Positions 55,152-63,758 of a DNA stretch of 64,000 bases are shown in pieces. The notes beneath the pieces are model-generated. The model was not told the DNA's origin. It saw only the letters and a list, made by a program, of their open reading frames with translations, and did not search any database. The position numbers and the translations under genes are program-made. The DNA comes from Timonella sp031979385 (lineage in GTDB: Bacteria; Actinomycetota; Actinomycetes; Actinomycetales; Cellulomonadaceae): positions 62,001 through 126,000 of the forward strand of contig DALZEF010000002.1 in assembly GCA_031979385.1 (NCBI GenBank), written 5' to 3'. The stretch's first letter is position 1. Each line of letters begins with the position of its first letter.

Positions 55152-55847
55152 TTACACGCGGGCTGTGGCACGCGAGGTAGGCGATGTGGTGCGACTCTCA
55201 ATGTAGTGCGAGAGGTAGGAGCCCATTTCCTCCATCGCAAGGAACTCATCGCCAATGATGATCGCCTCGATGAGGTCGTCGTGATCGTCGTTGATGTGGT
55301 TGCGTAGGATCTTCTCTACGTTGCGGCGAATCGAGGCGCCAACGGCGGCGGTCAGGCTCTCGTACAGTTGCTGTAGCACGGGATTCTTCGATACGGCAGC
55401 GATCGCGTTGTGCAGTGTGATGTCGGCTGCAACCATCTGGTCGACCTCACCGGCGTTGAATGCCTCTTGACGGGTCCGGTTGACCTCGCGCAGGAGGGAG
55501 ATATCCTGCTCGGTGCGGTTACGGGCAGCAAGCCGAGCGGCCTCGACCTCAAGGGACCGACGCACCTCGAGGATGTGGATGTAGTGAGCATCCTCGAACT
55601 GGCGGCCAAGCGCCACCGATACCTCGGAGGTGGAGCGCACGTAGGTGCCAGAACCCTGGCGGCGAGTGAGGAGGCCGGCATGGACAAGAGACTGAACGGC
55701 CTCGCGCACTGTGTTGCGCCCGACCCCCAGAAGCTCTACGAGGTGGGGTTCCGTGGGGATGCGTTCGCCCACTTTCCATTGACCTGAGCGGATGCGGGCA
55801 CGCAACTGCGCGGTCGCCTGCTCGATCAGATTGGAACGATCTGACAT
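55152..55847 (-). CDS. GntR-family transcriptional regulator, FadR/FCD type
   Basis: 231 residues from ATG 55847 (MSDRSNLIEQATAQLRARIR). The winged helix is at about 10-75: SGQWKVGERIPTEPHLVELL, VGRNTVREAVQSLVHAGLLT and RRQGSGTYV. The FCD effector domain covers about 85-220 with metal-binding residues: the helix HILEVRRSLEVEAARLAARN, the ADITLHNAIA segment (Asp, His) and later His residues (RNHINDDHDDL). FCD regulators respond to small organic acids. The neighbouring tandem repeat upstream may contain its promoter. Target genes unknown. Confidence 0.92.
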   Translation of the reverse strand: MSDRSNLIEQATAQLRARIRSGQWKVGERIPTEPHLVELLGVGRNTVREAVQSLVHAGLLTRRQGSGTYVRSTSEVSVALGRQFEDAHYIHILEVRRSLEVEAARLAARNRTEQDISLLREVNRTRQEAFNAGEVDQMVAADITLHNAIAAVSKNPVLQQLYESLTAAVGASIRRNVEKILRNHINDDHDDLIEAIIIGDEFLAMEEMGSYLSHYIESRTTSPTSRATARV

Positions 55848-55932
55848 GGGTGAGTCACTACCTTTGTGTGTTTGTGCAGCGCACCATTGAGCCGTACACG
55901 GATGGGATAAATCCCCTATATACCTATTGGCC

Positions 55933-56096
55933 ACGAACTGCATTCGTGTCGCTTCGGTAGGGGCTTGCTTCGCGAAACCCCTACACTCCGCTGCACTACT
56001 TGGTTCGCAACCATATGTGTTAGTTACGAACTGCATTCGTTTCGCTTCGGTAGGGGCTTGCTTCGCGAAACCCCTACACTCCGCTGCACTACTTGG
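55933..56096. repeat. Tandem repeat, 93-bp period, running into the assembly gap
   Basis: The unit begins ACGAACTGCATTCGT at 55933 and again at 56026; over the 71 bp compared there is one difference (GTGTCGC versus GTTTCGC). Each unit holds the hairpin GTAGGGG-CTTGCTTCGCGAAA-CCCCTAC. The sequence after the gap (TTCGCAAC) continues the unit in phase with the last bases before it (ACTTGG), so the gap probably hides more units. Confidence 0.85.
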
Positions 56097-56196
56097 NNNN
56101 NNNNNNNNNNNNNNNNNNNNNNNNNNNNNNNNNNNNNNNNNNNNNNNNNNNNNNNNNNNNNNNNNNNNNNNNNNNNNNNNNNNNNNNNNNNNNNNN
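56097..56196. other. Assembly gap (100 N)
   Basis: Exactly 100 Ns, the customary placeholder for a gap of unknown size. It lies within the tandem repeat, so true length is unknown. Confidence 0.98.
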
Positions 56197-56254
56197 TTCG
56201 CAACAGATAACACTATATGACGAAAACCATCGTAACCGCGGTGCCAGAACCGGA

Positions 56255-56260
56255 TATTAT
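56255..56260 (+). promoter_or_regulatory. -10 element suggesting a leaderless argS transcript
   Basis: TATTAT (56255-56260) is six bases before GTG 56267, where transcription would be expected to start, and there is no ribosome-binding site. No clear -35 is seen. Confidence 0.45.
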
Positions 56261-56266
56261 TCTCGG

Positions 56267-57946
56267 GTGACTCCTGTAGAGCTTAATCAAGCAATCCGTA
56301 ATGCACTGATCTCATCGATCGAAGACGGTGCCCTGGCCCTGTCCGTCTCAGACCTGCCAGAGCAGGTGCACGTTGAGCGACCTCGTCAGCGCGAACACGG
56401 TGACTGGGCAACCAACATCGCTCTTCAACTTGCCAAGAAGGGCGGCACCAACCCGCGCGCCCTCGCTCAGGACTTGGCGAACCGTCTGGGTTCGACCGCT
56501 GGAGTCGCCAAGGTTGAAGTCGCCGGACCAGGCTTCTTGAACATCACGCTTGACGCCGCAGCGGCTGGTGAACTCGCAAAGACCATCGTTGAGGCTGGCC
56601 AGGACTACGGCCGCTCCGAGACCGGTGCCGGCAAGAAGATCAACCTAGAGTTCGTCTCGGCGAATCCGACCGGACCGATCCACATCGGCGGTACCCGGTG
56701 GGCTGCTGTTGGCGACTCGTTGGCCCGCGTCATGGAAGCGACCGGCGCGCAGGTGTGCCGGGAGTACTACTTCAACGACCACGGTGCCCAGATCGACCGC
56801 TTTGCGCGCTCGCTCGTTGCCCGTGCACTGGGACAAGACGCACCGGAAGACGGCTACGGCGGACAGTACATCCAAGACATCGCGGACGCTGTGCTCGCCG
56901 GCGCGAGGGAAGTGGGCGATCCGGATCCATTGACGCTCGATGAGGCTGACCGTCAGGAATACTTCCGCGCCAAGGGGGTGGACCTGATGTTCGCGGAGAT
57001 CCGTAAGTCGCTGCACGAGTTCGGCGTGGACTTCGACGTGTACTTCCACGAGAACGACCTGTACACCACGGGTGCGGTGGAGCGTGCCATCGCTCGCCTC
57101 GAGACCGCCGGACACATGTTCGAGCAGGACGGTGCCAAGTGGCTGCGCACCACTACGTTCGGGGACGACAAGGACCGCGTGGTCATCAAGTCCGACGGTG
57201 ACGCCGCCTACATTGCTGGTGACATCGCCTACTACCTTGACAAGCGCGAGCGCGGCTTCAACGAGGTCGTCATGATGCTCGGCGCCGACCACCACGGCTA
57301 CATCGGGCGCCTTCAAGCAGTATGCGCCGCGTTCGGAGACGAGCCACACAAGAACCTCGAGATCCTGATCGGTCAGATGGTGAACCTGGTCAAGGATGGC
57401 GAACCGGTGCGTATGTCGAAGCGTGCCGGAACCGTGGTCACGCTTGAGGACCTCGTCGAAGCTGTGGGCGTTGACGCGGCACGGTACGCGCTCGTGCGTT
57501 CCTCCGTGGACCAGTCGATCGACATCGACCTTGACCTGCTCGCCGCGCAGACCAACGAGAACCCAGTCTTCTACGTGCAGTACGCTCACGCCCGTACCGC
57601 AAACGTTGCTCGTAACGCACAGGCCGCAGGCGTGCGCCGTGAGGACGCATTTGCCCCAGAGACCCTGACTCATGCGACCGAATCCGCGTTGATCGGTCAG
57701 TTAACCGAGTTCCCGCGTGTGGTGGCTCAGGCTGCAGAACTGCGCGAGCCGCACCGCGTTGCTCGGTATGCGGAGGCGCTCGCGGGTAGCTACCACAAGT
57801 GGTACTCCGAATGCCGTGTGACCCCAATCGGCGATGGTGAAGTGACCGACACCCACCGCACCCGGTTGTGGCTCAACGACGCCACCCGTCAAGTCCTCGC
57901 CAACGCATTGAACCTGCTTGGCGTCTCAGCTCCGGAGCGTATGTAA
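56267..57946 (+). CDS. argS: Arginyl-tRNA synthetase
   Basis: 559 residues from GTG 56267; the open frame continues upstream only through the N gap. The N-terminal additional domain recognises the tRNA D-loop (PRQREHGDWATNIALQLAKK). Class I motifs: PTGPIHIGG (HIGH-type) near 135-142 and VRMSKRAGT (KMSKS-type) near 382-390. The C-terminal anticodon-binding domain starts VQYAHARTANVARNAQ near 440. It charges tRNA-Arg; a tRNA-Arg(CCG) gene lies 1.1 kb away. The stop overlaps lysA by one base (TAATG), so both are translationally coupled. Confidence 0.97.
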   Translation: MTPVELNQAIRNALISSIEDGALALSVSDLPEQVHVERPRQREHGDWATNIALQLAKKGGTNPRALAQDLANRLGSTAGVAKVEVAGPGFLNITLDAAAAGELAKTIVEAGQDYGRSETGAGKKINLEFVSANPTGPIHIGGTRWAAVGDSLARVMEATGAQVCREYYFNDHGAQIDRFARSLVARALGQDAPEDGYGGQYIQDIADAVLAGAREVGDPDPLTLDEADRQEYFRAKGVDLMFAEIRKSLHEFGVDFDVYFHENDLYTTGAVERAIARLETAGHMFEQDGAKWLRTTTFGDDKDRVVIKSDGDAAYIAGDIAYYLDKRERGFNEVVMMLGADHHGYIGRLQAVCAAFGDEPHKNLEILIGQMVNLVKDGEPVRMSKRAGTVVTLEDLVEAVGVDAARYALVRSSVDQSIDIDLDLLAAQTNENPVFYVQYAHARTANVARNAQAAGVRREDAFAPETLTHATESALIGQLTEFPRVVAQAAELREPHRVARYAEALAGSYHKWYSECRVTPIGDGEVTDTHRTRLWLNDATRQVLANALNLLGVSAPERM

Positions 57947-59358
57947 TGGGAACCGTTTCCCCGCAGGTAGACCCTGCTGAAATCCTGAAGGCCGGTCCGT
58001 CGCAGCGCGCCGCGCTCGCATCGCACGTGTGGCCGCAGTCCGCGCGATTGGCGGGCGGCTCGCTGTCGGTTGGTGGCATCGATGTGGCCGACTTGGTCGC
58101 CGAGCACGGTACGCCGTCGTTCATCGTCGACGAGTCCCACTTTCGCGCTCGCGCCCGCCTGTTTGTCGAGTCGTTCCGGTCCGCTTTCTCGGCCGTGGGC
58201 GCCGATGTCGACGTGTACTACGCGGGTAAGTCGTTCCTGTCGGTAGCGGTTGCGAAGTGGGCCGATGAGGAAGGCCTACGGATCGACACCTGCACCGCGG
58301 GTGAGATGGCTGTTGCCGAGCGCGCCGGTATCGCTGGCGAGAACATGGGACTGCACGGCAATAACAAGTCAGACGCTGAGATCATCCGCGCAATCCGTGG
58401 ATCAGTGGGCCGCATCGTGGCTGACTCGCTCGTCGAGATCGAACAGATCGCGCAGCTGGCCGAGGCCGAGGGCCGCACCGCGGCCAGCCCCGTTCCGGTC
58501 ATGGTGCGCGTGACCACCGGTATCCACGCCGGTGGCCACGAGTTCATCTCGACCGCACGCGAGGACCAGAAGTTCGGACTGTCCCTGGCAGGCGGTCAGG
58601 CACTCGAGGGCATGGAACTCGTGTTGAAGTTCCCGCAGCTGCGCCTGCTCGGAGCCCACGCGCACATCGGTTCGCAGATTCAGGATTCGACTGCGTTCGA
58701 GTTGAACGCACGCAAGATGCTGGAACTGCGTAAGAGCCTCGAGGACAAGACGGGCTACGTCATGCCTGAACTGGACCTCGGTGGCGGTTACGGCATCGCG
58801 TATGTTCCCGAGGACCAGCCAATTGACGTGCCGTCCCTCGCACAGTCCCTCGCACAAACTATGGCCGCAGTCGCCACGGAACTGAACACCTCAGTTCCAC
58901 GCATCTCCATCGAGCCGGGCCGTTCGATCGCTGGACCGACCACGGTAACCCTGTACACGGTCGGCACGATCAAGAACGTCACGACCGACGAGGGTATCGT
59001 CCGCACCTATGTGTCCGTGGACGGCGGAATGTCGGACAACATTCGCCCAGCGCTCTACGGGGCGGTCTACACCGCCCGCCTCGCCAACCGCGAGGGTTCC
59101 GAGGAAGCGGTACTCGCTCGCATCGTCGGCAAGCACTGCGAATCCGGTGATATCGTCATCAACGACCTCGCGTTGCCAGCGGATGTACAGCGCGGCGATA
59201 TCATCGCCGTCGCCGCGACCGGTGCCTATGGCCGCTCGATGGCATCGAACTACAACAACCTGCTCAAGCCGCCGGTTATCGCGGTCAAGGACGGTGCATC
59301 GCGTCTCATCGTGCGCCGCGAGACCGAGGACGACCTGTTGGCTCTCGACCTCGGCTGA
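57946..59358 (+). CDS. lysA: Diaminopimelate decarboxylase
   Basis: 470 residues from ATG 57946. The fold type III PLP barrel shows DVDVYYAGKSFLSVAVAKW with Lys95 as Schiff-base lysine, HAHIGSQI near 240, the phosphate-binding ELDLGGGYG near 275, EPGRSIAGP near 325 and the catalytic CESGD near 395 of the dimer partner. It makes L-lysine from meso-diaminopimelate. argS-lysA-hom is a common actinobacterial order; here a haem operon separates lysA from hom. Confidence 0.97.
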   Translation: MGTVSPQVDPAEILKAGPSQRAALASHVWPQSARLAGGSLSVGGIDVADLVAEHGTPSFIVDESHFRARARLFVESFRSAFSAVGADVDVYYAGKSFLSVAVAKWADEEGLRIDTCTAGEMAVAERAGIAGENMGLHGNNKSDAEIIRAIRGSVGRIVADSLVEIEQIAQLAEAEGRTAASPVPVMVRVTTGIHAGGHEFISTAREDQKFGLSLAGGQALEGMELVLKFPQLRLLGAHAHIGSQIQDSTAFELNARKMLELRKSLEDKTGYVMPELDLGGGYGIAYVPEDQPIDVPSLAQSLAQTMAAVATELNTSVPRISIEPGRSIAGPTTVTLYTVGTIKNVTTDEGIVRTYVSVDGGMSDNIRPALYGAVYTARLANREGSEEAVLARIVGKHCESGDIVINDLALPADVQRGDIIAVAATGAYGRSMASNYNNLLKPPVIAVKDGASRLIVRRETEDDLLALDLG

Positions 59359-59399
59359 TCTATCGAAACGAGAGTCCAGGTCGCTCAAACCAGCACGTC

Positions 59400-59434
59400 A
59401 ACGGGCTGCGGATGTCATATCCGCGGCCCGTTTC
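59400..59434 (+). terminator. Terminator of argS-lysA
   Basis: AACGGGCTGCGGAT pairs with ATCCGCGGCCCGTT over 59400-59432, closed by a short loop, and runs into TTTCCC. Confidence 0.7.
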
Positions 59435-59525
59435 CCTGTCTGACGCGCTTGATGTCGAGCGGATGGGACAAAGGTGCTGGAAAGCCAACGTGACATGTGC
59501 AACGTCCAATTCCGCAATGAGCGCG

Positions 59526-59571
59526 TTGTGTTAATCGCCGAAGGTCAATAAATTAGGTAAGGCAAACCTCG
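59526..59571 (+). promoter_or_regulatory. Iron-regulated promoter with DtxR/IdeR box, haem uptake operon
   Basis: The box TTAGGTAAGGCAAACCTCG (59553-59571) matches 15 of 19 positions of the DtxR/IdeR consensus TTAGGTTAGGCTAACCTAA. It overlaps the start region of a possible promoter: TTGTGT (59526-59531), 17 bp, TAAATT (59549-59554). Iron-loaded repressor would block transcription. Confidence 0.8.
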
Positions 59572-59603
59572 ACTTCGTGACTGGATGGCTGAACGTGCAA
59601 CTG

Positions 59604-60722
59604 ATGAACCGTGTAACCCGGGTACGCAAGACTGCGATAGCAGGGGTACTCATGGGTGCGCTGCTCGTTGCGGGCTGTTCCCCGATCGAACCGACGGCGA
59701 AGGCAGAATCTCCCGTGGAGACGGGAGTGGCTCTCGCGGACGTAACCCCGGTCGAGAACCCGAAAGCCCATGTCGGGCCGTCCACCGCACTCATGACCGG
59801 TGAAACTCCACTTGAGCCGATTGAACCAGGGGCCCCACAACTTCCCGTCACGGTGACCGACATGCAGGGCACCGAGGTCACGATCACGGACACCTCACGC
59901 ATCCTCGCGCTCGACGTGTACGGCACCACCTCACGCATCGTCTACCGCCTCGGCCTGGGCGACCAACTCGTGGGACGCGACACCTCCACCAACTTTCCCG
60001 AGGCCCGGCATCTACCGCTCGTCACGCCCGCAGGGCACGACCTCGCTGCCGAGGCGATCCTGGAGCTCTCGCCAACGGTCATCATCACCGACACCTCGCT
60101 TGGCCCATGGGATGTCATCCTTCAGATGCGCGACTCGGGTATCCCGGTGGTCGTGGTGGATTCACACCGCTCCATTGAAAACACCTCCGACATGATCCGG
60201 CAGGTGGCGGAAGCGCTGGGCGTTTCCGAGGCTGGTGAGACCCTGGCTCAGGAGGTGGAGGGCGAGGTCAACGCGAAGGTCCAGCAAATCGCGGAGATCG
60301 CACCAGCAGCCCAGGAAGACAAACTACGGATCGCCTTCCTGTACATTCGTGGTGGCTCGGGCGTGTACTACATGTTTGGCTCGGATTCCGGCGCCGATGC
60401 ACTCATCTCCGCGCTCGGCGGCGTGGACGTCGCGAGTGAGATCGGCTGGAGCGGAATGAAACCGGTCAACGCCGAGGGGATCATCGCCGCTGCACCAGAC
60501 GTCATCCTCACGATGACCAAGGGACTTGAATCCACAGACGGCGTCGATGGGCTACTCGAAGCGCTCCCGGAACTTGCGCAGACCCCGGCAGGTATCAACA
60601 AACGTATCGTGGACATGGACGACACAACTATCCTGAGCTACGGACCGGCAACCGCTGAGGTACTCGATGCCCTGGCAGTCGCACTCTATGCACCCGATGC
60701 AAACGCGTCGGCCGCTCAGTAA
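59604..60722 (+). CDS. hmuT: Haem ABC transporter substrate-binding lipoprotein HmuT
   Basis: 372 residues from ATG 59604 (MNRVTRVRKTAIAGVLMGAL). A longer GTG 59577 form is possible, but this start gives a compact lipoprotein signal with lipobox LLVAGC (Cys25). After an acidic linker comes the class III periplasmic-binding fold: ILALDVYGTTSRIVYRLGLG, LSPTVIITDTSLGPWDVILQ, FLYIRGGSGVYYMFGSDSGA and DAALISAL-like helices. The motifs resemble HmuT of Corynebacterium more than siderophore-binding proteins. First gene of the operon, under the iron box. Confidence 0.88.
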   Translation: MNRVTRVRKTAIAGVLMGALLVAGCSPIEPTAKAESPVETGVALADVTPVENPKAHVGPSTALMTGETPLEPIEPGAPQLPVTVTDMQGTEVTITDTSRILALDVYGTTSRIVYRLGLGDQLVGRDTSTNFPEARHLPLVTPAGHDLAAEAILELSPTVIITDTSLGPWDVILQMRDSGIPVVVVDSHRSIENTSDMIRQVAEALGVSEAGETLAQEVEGEVNAKVQQIAEIAPAAQEDKLRIAFLYIRGGSGVYYMFGSDSGADALISALGGVDVASEIGWSGMKPVNAEGIIAAAPDVILTMTKGLESTDGVDGLLEALPELAQTPAGINKRIVDMDDTTILSYGPATAEVLDALAVALYAPDANASAAQ

Positions 60723-60744
60723 CACATCAGGCACGGAACCCCAC

Positions 60745-61842
60745 ATGTCAAAAAACCTGAGTTCGCGCTCAGTCCCCCCTCATGACCACCTCGCCGCCTC
60801 CAAACATCGTCGGGCAAAACTGATCGTTCTGGTGATTGGCCTGGTGTGCGCGCTGTTCACGCTCCTGATCGTCAGCGCCGCAAGCGGACAACTCCAGCTT
60901 CCCGCAGGAGAGGTGTTCGGCTCACTGCTCAACAAGTTGGGCCTCGGTGGTTCTCCCGTCACAGCGCACCCACAGGGGGAGAGCGCCCTGTGGACGATCC
61001 GCTTCCCACGCGTACTGCTCGCAGCCCTCGTGGGTGCGGCCCTCGCGGTGGGTGGAGCGATCATGCAGGGTGTGTTCGGCAACCCGCTCGCCGACCCGGG
61101 CGTCGTCGGAGTGTCCTCGGGAGCCGCAGCCGCAGCGTGTACAGCTATGGTCTTCAACATCACCGTGTTTGGCCCGTGGACCACACCATTGTTCGCGTTC
61201 GTGGGTGGACTCGTGGTCACCCTGCTCGTGTACGCGATGTCGCGCGCCAACGGGCGCACCGAGGTGGTCACGCTCGTACTGACCGGCGTGGCAATCAACG
61301 CGGTTGCCGGGGCGTTCATCGCGTTCCTGACGTTCGTGGGCGACCAACAGGCTCGAGAACAGATCATCTTCTGGCAACTCGGGTCAATGAACGGAACCCG
61401 CTGGCAGTATGTCGCGGTCGTCGCCCCGCTTGTGTTGGTCGGGTTGATCGGTGCCATCCTCATCGCCCGCAAACTCGATCTCCTCGCGCTGGGCGAACGC
61501 TCCGCACGCCACCTCGGAGTCGATGTCGAGCGTTTGCGCATCACCGCAATCGTTATCGTCGCGACCCTGACCGCAGCCGCAGTGGCGTTCACCGGAATCA
61601 TCGCGTTCGTCGGTCTGGTCATTCCGCACATCATCCGAATGATGATCGGGCCCAGCCACCGCGCGCTCATTCCGCTGTCCGCGCTCGGCGGTGCCGTTCT
61701 GCTGTCTGGCGCCGATCTGGTCGCGCGCACCGCCGTCCTCTACGCCGACCTTCCCATCGGCATGCTCACCTCGCTCGTGGGCGGTCCCTTCTTCTTCTAC
61801 CTCATCCGCAAGACCCGTAAGAGCGCGGGAGGATGGGCCTGA
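60745..61842 (+). CDS. hmuU: Haem ABC transporter permease HmuU (FecCD family)
   Basis: 365 residues from ATG 60745 (MSKNLSSRSVPPHDHLAASK). About ten helices. Family motifs: RFPRVLLAALVGAALAVGGA near 88, GNPLADPGVVGVSSGAAAAA near 115, and the coupling-loop motif GIIAFVGLVIPHIIRMM near 290. It works with HmuV. The stop overlaps the hmuV start (TGATG). Confidence 0.93.
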   Translation: MSKNLSSRSVPPHDHLAASKHRRAKLIVLVIGLVCALFTLLIVSAASGQLQLPAGEVFGSLLNKLGLGGSPVTAHPQGESALWTIRFPRVLLAALVGAALAVGGAIMQGVFGNPLADPGVVGVSSGAAAAACTAMVFNITVFGPWTTPLFAFVGGLVVTLLVYAMSRANGRTEVVTLVLTGVAINAVAGAFIAFLTFVGDQQAREQIIFWQLGSMNGTRWQYVAVVAPLVLVGLIGAILIARKLDLLALGERSARHLGVDVERLRITAIVIVATLTAAAVAFTGIIAFVGLVIPHIIRMMIGPSHRALIPLSALGGAVLLSGADLVARTAVLYADLPIGMLTSLVGGPFFFYLIRKTRKSAGGWA

Positions 61843-62672
61843 TGACCATGACACCGTTGACGCTTGAGGTGGAGAACCTCACGATCGACGTCCCCGGACG
61901 CCGCATCCTCGACGCAGTGAATCTGACCTTTACGGGTGGCAAACTCATTGCCCTCGTCGGCCCGAACGGTGCTGGAAAATCAACCCTGCTCGGAGCAATC
62001 GCGGGGGACAGGCACCCAACTAACGGGCGCATCCTCATCAATGGCGTGGACATCACCAAGCGTAAGCTCGTGGACTTGGCCCGGGAACGTTCCGTGCTCG
62101 TCCAGGAAAACCGGATCTCGTTCCCGTTCACCGTGCACGAGGTTGTGGAGATGGGGCGTTCACCTTGGCAGGGAACCGAGCAGGAGGACAACGACGAGAA
62201 GATCATCGACAAAGCCATCGAGATCGCAGATGTCGGCCACCTGCGCACCCGCAATTTTCAGTCGCTCTCGGGTGGCGAAAAGGCGCGCGCGGCATTTGCC
62301 CGGGTGCTCGCACAGCAAACGCCGATCATCATGCTCGATGAGCCGACCGCCGCACTCGACATCAAGCACCAGGAAGCGGTACTCAAGCAGGCTCTCGCAG
62401 AAGCCTTGAACGGCAAGATCGTGGTGGTCGTCCTGCACGATCTGACACTCGCCGCATCCTACGCACACGAGGTGGTCGTGGTGGATCGCGGGCATGTCGT
62501 TGCCCAGGGCGTACCCGCTGACGTGATGACCTCACAGCGGTTGACCGACATCTACCAGTACCCCATCTCGGTGTTCACACATCCGGAGACCGGGGAACTC
62601 ATCGTCTTGCCGCAACGCGGCTGCCCCCCACTGTCTACGCGCTCGCCACACACGGAAAAGGACACGAAATGA
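61842..62672 (+). CDS. hmuV: Haem ABC transporter ATP-binding protein HmuV
   Basis: 276 residues from ATG 61842; GGAGG lies 7 nt before it, whereas ATG 61833 would be directly on the Shine-Dalgarno. Walker A GPNGAGKST near 43, Q-loop LVQENRISFPFTVHEVVEMG, signature LSGGEKARAAFARVL near 144, Walker B IIMLDEPTAALD near 164, H-loop VVLHDLTLAASYAH. The next gene overlaps by 4 bp. Confidence 0.95.
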   Translation: MTMTPLTLEVENLTIDVPGRRILDAVNLTFTGGKLIALVGPNGAGKSTLLGAIAGDRHPTNGRILINGVDITKRKLVDLARERSVLVQENRISFPFTVHEVVEMGRSPWQGTEQEDNDEKIIDKAIEIADVGHLRTRNFQSLSGGEKARAAFARVLAQQTPIIMLDEPTAALDIKHQEAVLKQALAEALNGKIVVVVLHDLTLAASYAHEVVVVDRGHVVAQGVPADVMTSQRLTDIYQYPISVFTHPETGELIVLPQRGCPPLSTRSPHTEKDTK

Positions 62673-63535
62673 ACACTGTACGCAAGACCGTGACTGCCGC
62701 TGCCTCGGTGGTTCTCTCGGGTTTGCTTGGCCTCGGGTTGGCGATTCCAGCAGGTGCGGACGAGTCGGACACCGTCTCGGTCAGCGGTGCGAGCGTTGAG
62801 GCGCTCAATGAGTCGGGTTTCCCCACTGCTGCGATCGATGGCGGCACCGTCCTGACGCTCAAGGGGTCTGGTTTCCAGGCGATCAAGAACGGCGCAGGTG
62901 GAATCTACGTTGTGTTCGGATGGGTGTCCGACACTGATGGCCTGAGCTGGGCGCCAAGTAACGGCGGGCAAACGGGGGAGAACTACCGTTATGTTCCGGA
63001 CGCCGAGGACGAGACCAATCAGGGTCACAGCCGGTACATCGCGTTTGAGGGATCCAAGACCGCAGCCGCCGCAAACGGCGGATTCATCGCCGAGGACGGC
63101 ACTTGGGAAACTGAGCTTGCGATTCCCTCAGCCACGTTTGAGTCGATGGACCGCGACGGCAACCCCACCGATGTTGACTGCCTCAAGGACACCTGCGGTG
63201 TGATCACCTTTGGGGCGCACGGCGTGAAGAATGGCAACAACGAGACCTTCACCCCGATCACCTTCGTTGCGGACACGACGGTGGACCCCGCCGATGTGGT
63301 TGCCGAACAGGCAGAGGAGCCGATTGGCGACGAGTCGGAGCAGCCGAGCGAGTCGGCTTCCGAACCAGCGGACACGCACACGCAAGAAACAGGCCCGAAC
63401 TCCTCCGACTCGTCGCAAAGCGGTGTGGAGGTTGAGGACACGAGTTCGAACAACGTTCCGACCATGGTGGGCGTTGGTGTCGGATTGCTCGTTATCGCCG
63501 GGTTTGCGTTCTGGGCAACCAAGCGCAGGAAGTAG
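62669..63535 (+). CDS. Cell-surface protein of the haem uptake operon
   Basis: 288 residues. The signal peptide ends near AIPAGA (about residue 30). A beta-sandwich domain covers about 32-205, with GGTVLTLKGSGFQAIKNGAG, IYVVFGWVS and the segment VDCLKDTCGVITFGAHG, which has a close relative in actinobacterial haem-associated surface proteins (HtaA/HtaB-type loci). An acidic, Ser/Thr-rich stalk covers 210-260, then one helix (MVGVGVGLLVIAGFAFWATK) and a basic RRK tail; there is no LPxTG sortase motif, so it is anchored by the helix. No HtaA haem-binding repeat is recognised, so haem binding is inferred from the operon only. Confidence 0.78.
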   Translation: MNTVRKTVTAAASVVLSGLLGLGLAIPAGADESDTVSVSGASVEALNESGFPTAAIDGGTVLTLKGSGFQAIKNGAGGIYVVFGWVSDTDGLSWAPSNGGQTGENYRYVPDAEDETNQGHSRYIAFEGSKTAAAANGGFIAEDGTWETELAIPSATFESMDRDGNPTDVDCLKDTCGVITFGAHGVKNGNNETFTPITFVADTTVDPADVVAEQAEEPIGDESEQPSESASEPADTHTQETGPNSSDSSQSGVEVEDTSSNNVPTMVGVGVGLLVIAGFAFWATKRRK

Positions 63536-63543
63536 TCATCGTG

Positions 63544-63569
63544 TGCGGGTGGGTTTGATCCCACCCGCA
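63544..63569 (+). terminator. Terminator of the haem operon
   Basis: Perfect 10-bp stem TGCGGGTGGG (63544-63553) / CCCACCCGCA (63560-63569), loop TTTGAT, nine bases after the stop. No T-run follows. Confidence 0.6.
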
Positions 63570-63758
63570 TGCATTCTGGTGGATGTCACGGGTTATGTTC
63601 CGTTCTGCGAACACTGCACTGTCCACCATGAGAAAACCAGTATTCTTTTCCTAGATCACCACAGTGACATCTACCCATGCGCGCAACTCGGTGCTGGCTG
63701 CAAGCAGCATCTCGCGGGTCGCGCCGGTACGTCTACCTCACAATGAAAGGCGGAACAC

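Noticed and set aside
55933..56096. CRISPR array
   Set aside because: The whole 93-bp unit is repeated, with no unique spacers, and no cas genes are near.
55848..56213. Coding frames running through the N gap (extension of the GntR gene and of argS)
   Set aside because: Ns were translated as unknown residues; the real starts are ATG 55847 and GTG 56267, and the interval is a tandem repeat.
56645..57673. 342-codon minus-strand frame inside argS
   Set aside because: Antisense shadow of a well-supported tRNA synthetase.
63323..63419. Possible PAL-C copy in the linker of the haem-operon surface protein (ends ATTGGCGACGAG and CTCGTCGCAAA)
   Set aside because: ATTGGCGACGAG simply encodes IGDE, which also occurs by chance in the DUF58 gene near 6200 and in the GntR gene; coding bias explains the match well enough.
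63570..63758. T-box or other riboswitch upstream of hom
   Set aside because: No T-box core (such as TGGNACCGCG) or other conserved motif could be found.
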